Below, in pieces: positions 1 to 5,608 of a stretch of 7,141 nucleotides of DNA. Origin of the DNA: Bacteroidota bacterium (GTDB lineage Bacteria > Bacteroidota > Bacteroidia > Bacteroidales > GCA-2748055); assembly GCA_024244665.1 (NCBI GenBank), contig JAAEOI010000110.1, positions 1-7,141 on the forward strand, given 5' to 3'. How positions within the stretch are numbered: position 1 is the first letter of the stretch; each line of letters begins with the position of its first letter. A program made the position numbers and the translations under genes. The notes beneath the pieces are model-generated. The model saw only the letters and a program-made list of their open reading frames with translations. It did no database searches and was not told the DNA's origin.

Positions 1-934
1 CAGGTTCATATCCAAGAATCTCACGGGCCGCTGAAATATCGTACCAGTGGTTGGTAATCATCTCCCTGATGGCATAGCGCGTCATAAAAGGTTCCGATTT
101 AATCTTTAACAAGCGATGGATCCACTCTGAAATCCCTGCAGCAAACAAGGCTAGCCTGTCTGGAATCTTTCTCCGGATTGGTGGGTGACCGGCAATCTGA
201 ATGATGGAGTTTATAAAATCCCACACCCTGGCTGGCTCACCATTGGTAATAAACAGGGCCTTTCCAGCAGCCTTCGGATTTGATTTCAGAGCTTCAGCAG
301 CCAGGACAAGCGCATCAACCATATTATCAATATAGGTGGTATCAATAAAGTGCTCCTTGTCCCCGATACGTCTCATCTTTCCCGAGCCAACTCTATTAAG
401 AATCCCAGGGATCAGGTGGGTATCATACGGGCCCCAGACAAGGTGGGGACGAAGTGATATGGTTTTCAACTCCTCAGAATTGGCCTCAAGGATAAGTCGT
501 TCGGCCATAGCCTTGGTGCTTGCATAATGAGATCCGTGTGTTTCCGGATAAGGATAGGACTCGTCGATGCCCTCCAAATCAGAACCATCAAATACTACAC
601 ATGAAGCACTGGTTGAAACAATACGACCCACTCCCTCCTTACGGCACGCTTTAATCACATTAAAGGTCCCGATTTCATTGATGGTCTGGTACTCCTTGTA
701 ATCTCCCCAGATACCTACCTTAGCCGCCAGGTGAAAAACCATGTCCTTCCCTTTGCACGCTTTCTCCAAAGCATCCAGATCCCTGACATCAGCCTGAATA
801 CTACTGATCCCCAGAGCCCAGTGCAGGGGGTATTCCCTTCGTGAAAAGCTGGTTACCTTATGACCCTCCTTGATCAGACGTTTGATCAGGGCCATGCCAA
901 TAAAACCACCTCCTCCTGTTACCAGTACTTTCAT
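1..934 (-). CDS. NAD(P)-dependent 3-beta-HSD/epimerase-family reductase, OleD-like, 3' end outside window
   Basis: An extended short-chain dehydrogenase/reductase; 311 codons are visible and no stop is reached at the window edge. Seen: the N-terminus MKVLVTGGGGFIG carries the Rossmann motif GxxGxxG (G7, G10, G13) that binds NAD(P), and YASTK supplies the catalytic Tyr137-xxx-Lys141 pair with Ser/Thr residues at 107-111. The stretch LRPHLVWGPYDTHLIP (about 161-176), followed by a 'DTTYIDN' segment near 198, is the pattern I associate with 3-beta-hydroxysteroid dehydrogenase-like proteins and in particular OleD, the 2-alkyl-3-oxoalkanoate reductase of long-chain olefin synthesis. Family members are usually about 330 residues, so only the last 20 or so are missing. 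The ATG at 932-934 is chosen because the Rossmann fold begins immediately. No clear Shine-Dalgarno is seen. It is divergent from the peptidase gene across 187 bases. The family is certain; the OleD role is an inference, and a sugar or sterol substrate remains possible. Confidence 0.9.
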   Translation of the reverse strand, partial: MKVLVTGGGGFIGMALIKRLIKEGHKVTSFSRREYPLHWALGISSIQADVRDLDALEKACKGKDMVFHLAAKVGIWGDYKEYQTINEIGTFNVIKACRKEGVGRIVSTSASCVVFDGSDLEGIDESYPYPETHGSHYASTKAMAERLILEANSEELKTISLRPHLVWGPYDTHLIPGILNRVGSGKMRRIGDKEHFIDTTYIDNMVDALVLAAEALKSNPKAAGKALFITNGEPARVWDFINSIIQIAGHPPIRRKIPDRLALFAAGISEWIHRLLKIKSEPFMTRYAIREMITNHWYDISAAREILGYEP

Positions 935-1121
935 CAATTTGCGTTAAGCCTATAAAAATAGTGAATAATCTCAATTGGCAAGCATGAAGGGGAAATTCCA
1001 CTCCTTTTTCCGACCGGGCATTCTTCCATAACCGGTATCTGACAATTTTCCAGAGTCTAAAAATACAAAAGATCCTGCATCCATGGAATATGGCTAAATT
1101 GCACTCGCATAATTTAACCCA

Positions 1122-2723
1122 ATGACACACAAAATTACAAAAGCCCTATTCCTCCTTTTCACCTGCATTATTGCTGGATTCCCAATGCAGGGACAGCATC
1201 ACCATGAACGGTGTAACGCCATTGATATTCAGCACTACCGGTTTGAAATCGACCTGAATGACACCTCTGATGTCATTAGCTGTATTGCCGAGGTGGAGAT
1301 CCACTTCAAAGCAGAGGTCCCGGGCTTTAGCCTTGACCTGGTTTCCCTTTCTGCCGAAGGACGTGGAATGAAAATTGACCAGATTACAGAAAATGGTGTT
1401 GAAGTGTCTTATATTCATGAAGATAACCTCCTGCAACTCCCCGATAATGATATAGCAGAAGGAGAGACCCGGAAATACCGCGTTGAATACCACGGGATTC
1501 CTGCCGACGGCCTGATCATATCGGAAAATAAGTTCGGAGACCGCACATTTTTTGGAGACAACTGGCCCAACAGGGCCCGCCACTGGCTTCCTTGTGTTGA
1601 TCACCCTTCCGACAAAGCCACCGTGGAATTTATCATAGAGGCTCCCGCACACTATGGCATTGTTTCAATCGGATCACTTACCAGTGAAGTGTGGAACGAC
1701 GAGCGAATCACATCACACTGGGAGATGAATATACCACTCTCCACAAAACTGATGGTCATCGGGATTAGTCCATTCGAAGTGGAATACCTGGAAAGTTCTT
1801 CGGGAGTCCCGGTCTCAACCTGGGTATATCCCCAGAACCAGGAAGCCGGTTTTAAGGATTATAATGTGGCCATCAAACCCATGGATTTCTTCGAAAGTTA
1901 CATTGCTCCCTACCCCTGGTCAAAGCTGGCCAATGTGCAGTCCAAAACCAGGTACGGGGGCATGGAGAATGCCAGCTGTATCTTTTACAACGAGGGAACC
2001 GTCAACGGGAACAGGGACAGAGAGACGCTGTTTGCCCATGAAATTGCTCACCAATGGTACGGAGATGCTGTATCGGAGCTTGACTGGCACCACATCTGGA
2101 TCAGCGAGGGATTTGCTACCTACCTGACCGATATGTACATCGAAAACGAACACGGCCGGGATGCATTTACTGCTTCGATGCTGGATGAAAAAAGAGAGGT
2201 ACTTGAATTTGCCCAAGAAAGGCTCGCCCCCATTGTGGATACCACCCTGCCTGTATCCATCAGGTTGCTCAATAAAAACAGTTACGAAAAGGCGGGATGG
2301 GTATTGCATATGCTGCGACACGAACTGGGCGACGAACTGTTCCAATGCTGCGTCCGCACCTTTTACAACGATTTCAAATATGACAATGCGCTGACAAACG
2401 ATTTCCTGCAGGTGGTGGAGTACCTTTCGGGCCGCGATTTTAAGGCATTTTTTCAACAATGGTTCCATACCCCGGGCCATCCGGTACTAACTGCGCCCTG
2501 GGACTATAAAAAAGGGGAAGTACAGCTGACCATCAGACAGCATCAGGAAGACTACCTCTTCAGTTTTCCCCTGGAGGTCAGAGTCGCGTTAAAAGACGGA
2601 AACTTCATTGAACAAACCCTTCATATTTCCCAAAGGGATGAATCATTCACGATCCCTTCAGCAAGCAAACCCTCGGGAATTGTGCTTGATCCAAATACCT
2701 GGCTGCTGTTTGAACAGGATTAG
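1122..2723 (+). CDS. Secreted M1-family zinc aminopeptidase
   Basis: A 533-residue exported metallopeptidase that should remove N-terminal residues from peptides outside the cytoplasm. Seen: a signal peptide at 1-25 (Lys-containing start, hydrophobic LFLLFTCIIAGF core, 'MQGQ' end, no lipobox Cys) followed by a His-rich HHHER. A beta-rich N-terminal domain runs to about 210. The exopeptidase motif GGMEN is at 279-283. The zinc site is HEIAHQWYGD with H306, E307 (catalytic base) and H310, and the third ligand E329 lies in WISEGFATY; the spacing is exactly HExxH-x18-E. Y388 in NSYEKAGWVLHML fits the transition-state tyrosine. The catalytic domain ends at about 455 (FFQQWFHTPGHPVL) and a short beta domain follows. 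It lacks the large helical C-terminal domain of PepN (about 870 residues), so it belongs to the short secreted M1 group. The start follows an AT-rich leader without a Shine-Dalgarno. Its stop overlaps the convergent pirin gene by 4 bases. Substrate preference cannot be read from the sequence. Confidence 0.96.
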   Translation: MTHKITKALFLLFTCIIAGFPMQGQHHHERCNAIDIQHYRFEIDLNDTSDVISCIAEVEIHFKAEVPGFSLDLVSLSAEGRGMKIDQITENGVEVSYIHEDNLLQLPDNDIAEGETRKYRVEYHGIPADGLIISENKFGDRTFFGDNWPNRARHWLPCVDHPSDKATVEFIIEAPAHYGIVSIGSLTSEVWNDERITSHWEMNIPLSTKLMVIGISPFEVEYLESSSGVPVSTWVYPQNQEAGFKDYNVAIKPMDFFESYIAPYPWSKLANVQSKTRYGGMENASCIFYNEGTVNGNRDRETLFAHEIAHQWYGDAVSELDWHHIWISEGFATYLTDMYIENEHGRDAFTASMLDEKREVLEFAQERLAPIVDTTLPVSIRLLNKNSYEKAGWVLHMLRHELGDELFQCCVRTFYNDFKYDNALTNDFLQVVEYLSGRDFKAFFQQWFHTPGHPVLTAPWDYKKGEVQLTIRQHQEDYLFSFPLEVRVALKDGNFIEQTLHISQRDESFTIPSASKPSGIVLDPNTWLLFEQD

Positions 2724-3742
2724 TCCACTGAGGGTGGAAGTTCTTCAGTTCCATCTGAATAATGGGCAAACCTTCCCCGGTCTGGGCCATGCACCTGGTC
2801 GTGCCGTTCCCAGGGCCAGCCCCCAAAACGAGTCTCCTGGAAATCCGCATAAGTTTGGTGAATCTCCTCCCTTGTGTTCATTACGAAAGGTCCGTAACTT
2901 TCCACTTGCTCTTTAATCGGAGCTCCCTGCAAAACAAGGAAGCGGCTGCTCACAGGACCGTTTTCAATGTGGACATCAAAATGGGCCTCAAGTTCAAGAG
3001 CACAATGCTGCCCAAAAGAATCCCCATTAAGTTTAAAAGAGTCTCCCTCAAAAAAGTAAAGGGACCGGTTGATTCCCTGACCGGCAACAGGCAGAGTCCA
3101 TTTTGCACCCGGTTCCATCTCCACAACCCAGATGGCCACTTTGTGATCCCCACTTGCAGCCCACGAGTCGGGTGCCGGATCGGGAGCCTTTACAGTTCCA
3201 ATGAAACCTGCCACTACCTCGATCATGGTTTTTAAGCCCTTGTGATCAAGCTCTTCAATGACCGGGATATGCTCACTCCAAAGCATGGCATAGTGTGGCT
3301 CAGCAAATTTATCTGCCCGGGGAAGGTTGAGCCAGATCTGGAAAAGTTCCAGGGGATTCCTTTTCTCCCGGTTCAAAAGGGGAAACATCTCAGCATGTTG
3401 AACACCCTTCCCGGCTGTCATCCATTGAACATCTCCCTTGCCGTACCTTCCGGCACCACCCAGGGAGTCGGAGTGGTCAACCACACCTTTGCGTACCACG
3501 GTAACCGTTTCAAATCCACGATGAGGATGAACAGGGAATCCGGGGACTCTTTCACCATGATACATGCGCCACCCATCTTTAAGCACAAAGTCGTTTCCGA
3601 TGCTTCTTCCATCCAGGGTGGCATCAGGGCCAAAATTTTCATTCCCCCTGGGGTAATCATCTGCATGGTATACACAAAAAAGAAATGGATCCTGTGTTTC
3701 CCAAGGGAATCCGAGTTGCTTAACAGCTTTTACTGCCCTCAT
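2720..3742 (-). CDS. Pirin-family bicupin protein
   Basis: A 340-residue pirin-like member of the cupin superfamily. Seen: the N-terminal cupin contains VHPHRGFETVT and then GDVQWMTAGKGVQHAEMF, giving the complete pirin metal site H72, H74, H116 and E118. The conserved 'DSLGGAG..GKGDVQWMTAG' block is present. The C-terminal cupin is followed by PFVMNTREEIHQTYADFQ and a FGGWPW tail. This is longer than many bacterial pirins (about 230-300). Known for the family: Fe(II)-binding proteins, some with quercetin 2,3-dioxygenase activity, others acting in redox sensing or binding metabolic enzymes; the physiological role is usually unknown. The ATG at 3740-3742 directly precedes conserved sequence. 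The gene lies 57 bases downstream of the CxxC protein gene on the same strand, so co-transcription is likely. Its TAA lies inside the end of the convergent peptidase gene (4-base overlap), leaving no room for a separate terminator. The family call is firm; the substrate is unknown. Confidence 0.95.
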   Translation of the reverse strand: MRAVKAVKQLGFPWETQDPFLFCVYHADDYPRGNENFGPDATLDGRSIGNDFVLKDGWRMYHGERVPGFPVHPHRGFETVTVVRKGVVDHSDSLGGAGRYGKGDVQWMTAGKGVQHAEMFPLLNREKRNPLELFQIWLNLPRADKFAEPHYAMLWSEHIPVIEELDHKGLKTMIEVVAGFIGTVKAPDPAPDSWAASGDHKVAIWVVEMEPGAKWTLPVAGQGINRSLYFFEGDSFKLNGDSFGQHCALELEAHFDVHIENGPVSSRFLVLQGAPIKEQVESYGPFVMNTREEIHQTYADFQETRFGGWPWERHDQVHGPDRGRFAHYSDGTEELPPSVD

Positions 3743-3799
3743 AAAGGAAATAACAAGCCGGGGCAGCTTTTGTTGGAAATGGATATAAAGGCCTTCGTC

Positions 3800-4216
3800 C
3801 TAATTCTGCAGGGAGGACATCTGCTGGTCCGATGAAACAAAGTAGGTGTATCTGTGAGAGTGAATCCCGGTTACCATAACCTCATCGTCCGAGACCTGGT
3901 ATGTACTCTGTTCACCTGCCATCCGGGAGAAATACACCTGGTGCTCAATGCCCTTGAGGTCAACCATGATCAGGTGAACCAGGTTTTCGTCAATGGCAGC
4001 ATCCAGGTAGTTCATGCACAGGGGACAAAAGAAATCGATCCGCTCCCCTTCTAAAACGATGAACTCCGGATGAATGAGACTGGTATAGTTCCCAACTTCG
4101 GGATGTAAAAGCAATATACCTTTCTCTCTTTGAGTGTTACGCGCCTTCAATACAATATTTTCTCCAACACGGAGGTGTCCCCTGCAATGTGGGCATATAT
4201 AGTGATTTTCCATCAT
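3800..4216 (-). CDS. Small protein with two CxxC pairs, function unknown
   Basis: A 138-residue protein I cannot assign to a named family. Seen: an N-terminal CPHC (C8, C11) and a second CPLC (C64, C67), about 52 residues apart. Two CxxC knuckles at this distance can form one split zinc ribbon or rubredoxin-like site holding Zn or Fe. Between them is a segment with many His, Glu and Leu residues. After the second pair comes a mixed, beta-prone stretch (HLIMVDLKGIEHQVYFSR) and a polar C-terminus. There is no signal peptide or membrane segment, so it should be cytoplasmic. Two ATGs are adjacent (4214-4216 and 4211-4213) and either could be used. It is the first gene of a probable two-gene unit with the pirin gene 57 bases downstream. 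Since pirin binds iron, a linked metal or redox role is possible, but that is only inferred from position. A possible promoter lies 26-55 bases upstream. Confidence 0.82.
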   Translation of the reverse strand: MMENHYICPHCRGHLRVGENIVLKARNTQREKGILLLHPEVGNYTSLIHPEFIVLEGERIDFFCPLCMNYLDAAIDENLVHLIMVDLKGIEHQVYFSRMAGEQSTYQVSDDEVMVTGIHSHRYTYFVSSDQQMSSLQN

Positions 4217-4241
4217 TAAGGGATTTAAATTCAGCTGTCTA

Positions 4242-4271
4242 CAAGTTACGAAATCATAAGGCAGAAGTCAA
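4242..4271 (-). promoter_or_regulatory. Candidate promoter of the CxxC/pirin unit
   Basis: Read on the minus strand, TTGACTTC (4264-4271) is followed after about 20 bases by TAACTTG (4242-4248), 25 bases before the start codon pair. This resembles the Bacteroidota layout of a TTG/TTTG upstream box and TAnnTTTG downstream box, with one T missing in the downstream box. It is the only reasonable candidate here. It is a visual match only. Confidence 0.3.
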
Positions 4272-4294
4272 TTATTTCGACCTTTTTCATACCA

Positions 4295-4306
4295 TTTTCG
4301 CGAAAA
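4295..4306. repeat. 12-base palindrome TTTTCGCGAAAA
   Basis: A perfect palindrome TTTTCGCGAAAA. The overlapping ends also allow a longer alternative stem between CTTTTTC (4282-4288) and GAAAAAG (4302-4308). It lies just upstream of the candidate minus-strand promoter, a position where an operator for a dimeric regulator would be expected. No regulator gene is present in the window, so the role is unproven. Confidence 0.4.
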
Positions 4307-4458
4307 AGTGCCGGAATCAGCAAGCTGAGAGGTAGCCCATTGTCCCATGGGTAGAGTTATTCCCGTGTTATTTAATAGTTTATATTTATTGCACTAATCC
4401 TACAATTGATATGGATAAAAAAAGCATCACTCCCAATTTCGGGATTATTCTGGCAAAA

Positions 4459-4490
4459 GGATCACTCTGCCAAAAAGGTGAAAGTGATCC
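4459..4490. repeat. Inverted repeat GGATCACT / AGTGATCC
   Basis: GGATCACT at 4459-4466 is exactly complementary to AGTGATCC at 4483-4490, with a 16-base loop. A competing short pair, TGGCA (4451-4455) and TGCCA (4468-4472), shares the same area, so two alternative foldings are possible. It sits about 100 bases upstream of the xdhC remnant start. There is no U-tract after it, so it is not a standard intrinsic terminator. Confidence 0.5.
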
Positions 4491-4524
4491 GGCCAGGCAG
4501 GAAAGTGCTCCCTCCATCCTCTCC

Positions 4525-4547
4525 GGAATATGGTCGTCCCATATTTC
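4525..4547. repeat. Hairpin GGAATATGG-TCGTC-CCATATTTC
   Basis: A 9-base stem with one G-T wobble and a 5-base loop (4534-4538), about 40 bases before the xdhC remnant start. Seven central pairs (AATATGG/CCATATT) are perfect. It may be an RNA hairpin in the leader of the operon or a protein binding site; the sequence does not decide. Confidence 0.45.
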
Positions 4548-4586
4548 TATTTGCAGTATCATCATCATCGTTGCATTCAGGATAAT

Positions 4587-4844
4587 TTGAAAAATATCCA
4601 TCGTCAGTTATTGGAATCTATTCAATCCGGTGAGAGGATTGTACTTGCCACTGTGGTTAAAACCTCAGGTTCCACACCCCAGAAACCGGGAATCCACGGG
4701 GCAGTCCTTGAAGAGATGGAACAGTCCCTCTCCGGCCCCGCTGAAGAAGCTATCTGTACTCTTGAAAGCAAAGATCCCGGTGAGGGATTATCCATTGAGC
4801 GATACTGGATCAAACAGGAGAAAAACCTGAACAATGAAGCTTAA
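4587..4844 (+). pseudogene. xdhC: xdhC-family (molybdoenzyme maturation) remnant, internally deleted
   Basis: An 85-codon open frame starting at a TTG (4587-4589). XdhC/CoxI proteins bind the molybdenum cofactor, promote its sulfuration and deliver it to xanthine dehydrogenase-type enzymes; they are normally about 250-380 residues. Seen: residues 1-35 read like a normal XdhC start, with LLESIQSGERIVLATVVKTS followed by GSTPQKPG. The next expected part (an 'x-M-LV...GTVGGG' stretch of about 20 residues) is absent, and the frame resumes with GAVLEEMEQSLSG and TLESKDPGEG, which fit the later part of the same N-terminal domain. After about residue 69 the Gly/Cys-rich end of that domain and the whole C-terminal Rossmann domain are missing; only a short tail remains. 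The frame stays open through the scars. Its stop overlaps the mocA start by 11 bases (4834-4844), so its translation may still feed mocA. The start is uncertain: an in-frame ATG lies at 4530, but family homology begins at the TTG. Confidence 0.75.
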
Positions 4845-5433
4845 AAACCGGGCAATAATACTGGCAGCAGGATCCTCAAAAAGGATGGGATCTCAAAAGA
4901 TGCTGCTTCCCTTCGGAGACAGCACAATCCTGGAGACAGTCATACAAAATGTGCTCTCTTCAACAATCGACAGCGCCCTGGTGGTTCTGGGTGCAAACCA
5001 CGACCAGATCAGGAAGGTAATCGATCCTCTGCCCGTGGAGGTGTGCATTAACGAAAATCACGAATCGGGAATGCTCTCCTCCGTGATCTGTGGTTTCTCT
5101 GCCCTGCCCGATGATACAGGAACGGCGCTGGTTTTCCTGGGCGATCAGCCCGGAATCCCTCCCGTGGTTAGCAATGCCGTCATTGAGGCTTACAATGAAT
5201 CACTTCACGGTATTGTCATTCCGGTTACCGACCACCGCCGGGGCCACCCCCTGCTGGTGGATTTCAAATACAAAAGAGAGATTGGAAGGCTCGACCTGGA
5301 AAAGGGACTGAGAGCCCTGATGCACCATTTTCCGGAAGATGTCCTGGAAGTGGAGGTTGATCAGCCTGGTATCCTGTTGGATATCGACACCCCTGAAGAC
5401 TATTCAAATGCTATACAATTTTACACTGAATAG
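4834..5433 (+). CDS. mocA: MocA-like molybdenum cofactor cytidylyltransferase
   Basis: A 199-residue nucleotidyltransferase of the MobA/MocA type. MocA joins CMP from CTP to molybdopterin to give the dinucleotide cofactor of xanthine dehydrogenase-family hydroxylases. Seen: LAAGSSKRMGSQKMLLPF (10-27) is the nucleotide-binding loop; NENHESGMLSSV (73-84), GDQP (103-106, metal-binding Asp104), RRGHPLL (135-141) and DIDTPEDY (183-190) are in the right order and spacing. The length matches the family, so this gene appears intact. The xdhC and iorAB neighbours favour MocA (CTP) over MobA (GTP), but the sequence alone does not settle nucleotide choice. The start overlaps the xdhC remnant by 11 bases; AGGAG lies at 4816-4820, 13 bases before the ATG, rather far for an efficient ribosome site, so translational coupling is plausible. 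Its 3' end overlaps the next remnant by 26 bases. Its obvious local client enzyme is destroyed. Confidence 0.88.
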   Translation: MKLKNRAIILAAGSSKRMGSQKMLLPFGDSTILETVIQNVLSSTIDSALVVLGANHDQIRKVIDPLPVEVCINENHESGMLSSVICGFSALPDDTGTALVFLGDQPGIPPVVSNAVIEAYNESLHGIVIPVTDHRRGHPLLVDFKYKREIGRLDLEKGLRALMHHFPEDVLEVEVDQPGILLDIDTPEDYSNAIQFYTE

Positions 5434-5608
5434 TAAGCTTTCTGAACTCACCATCGATCCGGACCTCACCCTGTTATGGGTATTGAGGGATCAGTTTGGT
5501 TTGACCGGTCCCAGTGGCCGTGGAATCGGCATGGCATGCGGTGCAAGGATCTATCAGATGCCGATGACTCCCGAACGAATCCTGGAGGTCATCAAAGGGC
5601 AGCCATAA
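5408..5608 (+). pseudogene. iorA: iorA-iorB deletion scar (molybdenum hydroxylase small-subunit start joined to large-subunit end)
   Basis: A 66-codon open frame. Residues 1-34 (MLYNFTLNSK, then a Ser/Glu-rich strand, then DPDLTLLWVLRDQFGLTG) are the typical start of the [2Fe-2S] subunit of isoquinoline 1-oxidoreductase/CO-dehydrogenase-type hydroxylases. In an intact protein the next residues are 'xKxGCGxGxCGACTV', which bind the first iron-sulfur cluster. Here the frame passes through PSGRGIGMACGA with a single Cys (C44), so no cluster can form. It then reads RIYQMPMTPERILEVIKGQP, which fits the extreme C-terminus of the large molybdopterin subunit IorB ('ATGxRIxxMPxTPExVLE'). The GRGIGMA piece could itself come from an internal IorB 'GRGxGxA' segment. 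About 120 residues of IorA and nearly all of IorB (about 700) appear lost, with the frame preserved. The ATG overlaps mocA by 26 bases and the TAA overlaps the convergent aminotransferase by 17 bases. Confidence 0.75.

Larger units (their letters stand above)
4217..4586. other. Non-coding spacer between divergent units, rich in inverted repeats
   Basis: About 370 bases between the minus-strand CxxC/pirin unit and the plus-strand molybdoenzyme remnants. It holds a likely minus-strand promoter at its left end, a palindrome at 4295-4306, an AT-rich patch at about 4365-4395 and two clear inverted repeats at 4459-4490 and 4525-4547. A 59-codon frame on the plus strand (4411-4590, beginning MDKKSITPNF and ending in a hydrophobic stretch) is open, but I recognise nothing in it and do not call it a gene. 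The upstream control region of the xdhC operon should be here. No terminator or known riboswitch is evident. Confidence 0.6.

Noticed and set aside
1146..1652. Open frame of 168 codons on the minus strand within the peptidase gene
   Set aside because: It lies antisense to a region with unambiguous M1 peptidase sequence, and its product resembles no protein family. The same holds for the minus frame at 1920-2480.
3242..3835. Open frame of 197 codons on the plus strand across the pirin gene
   Set aside because: It is antisense to a complete pirin with all metal ligands; the translation has no recognisable domain.
4411..4590. 59-codon frame beginning MDKKSITPNF with a hydrophobic end
   Set aside because: No family recognised, no ribosome site, and the sequence is dominated by inverted repeats. 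It could be a leader peptide or gene remnant, but evidence is too thin to call a gene.
4441..4590. Molybdenum-cofactor riboswitch
   Set aside because: The position ahead of a Moco-related operon is suggestive, but the hairpins do not show the arrangement I know for that RNA class. Kept only as a finding about structured DNA/RNA.
4386..4601. 71-codon minus-strand frame with a hydrophobic C-terminus
   Set aside because: It overlaps the repeat-rich spacer and the start of the xdhC remnant. The hydrophobicity follows from reading AT-rich sequence; no homology is recognised.
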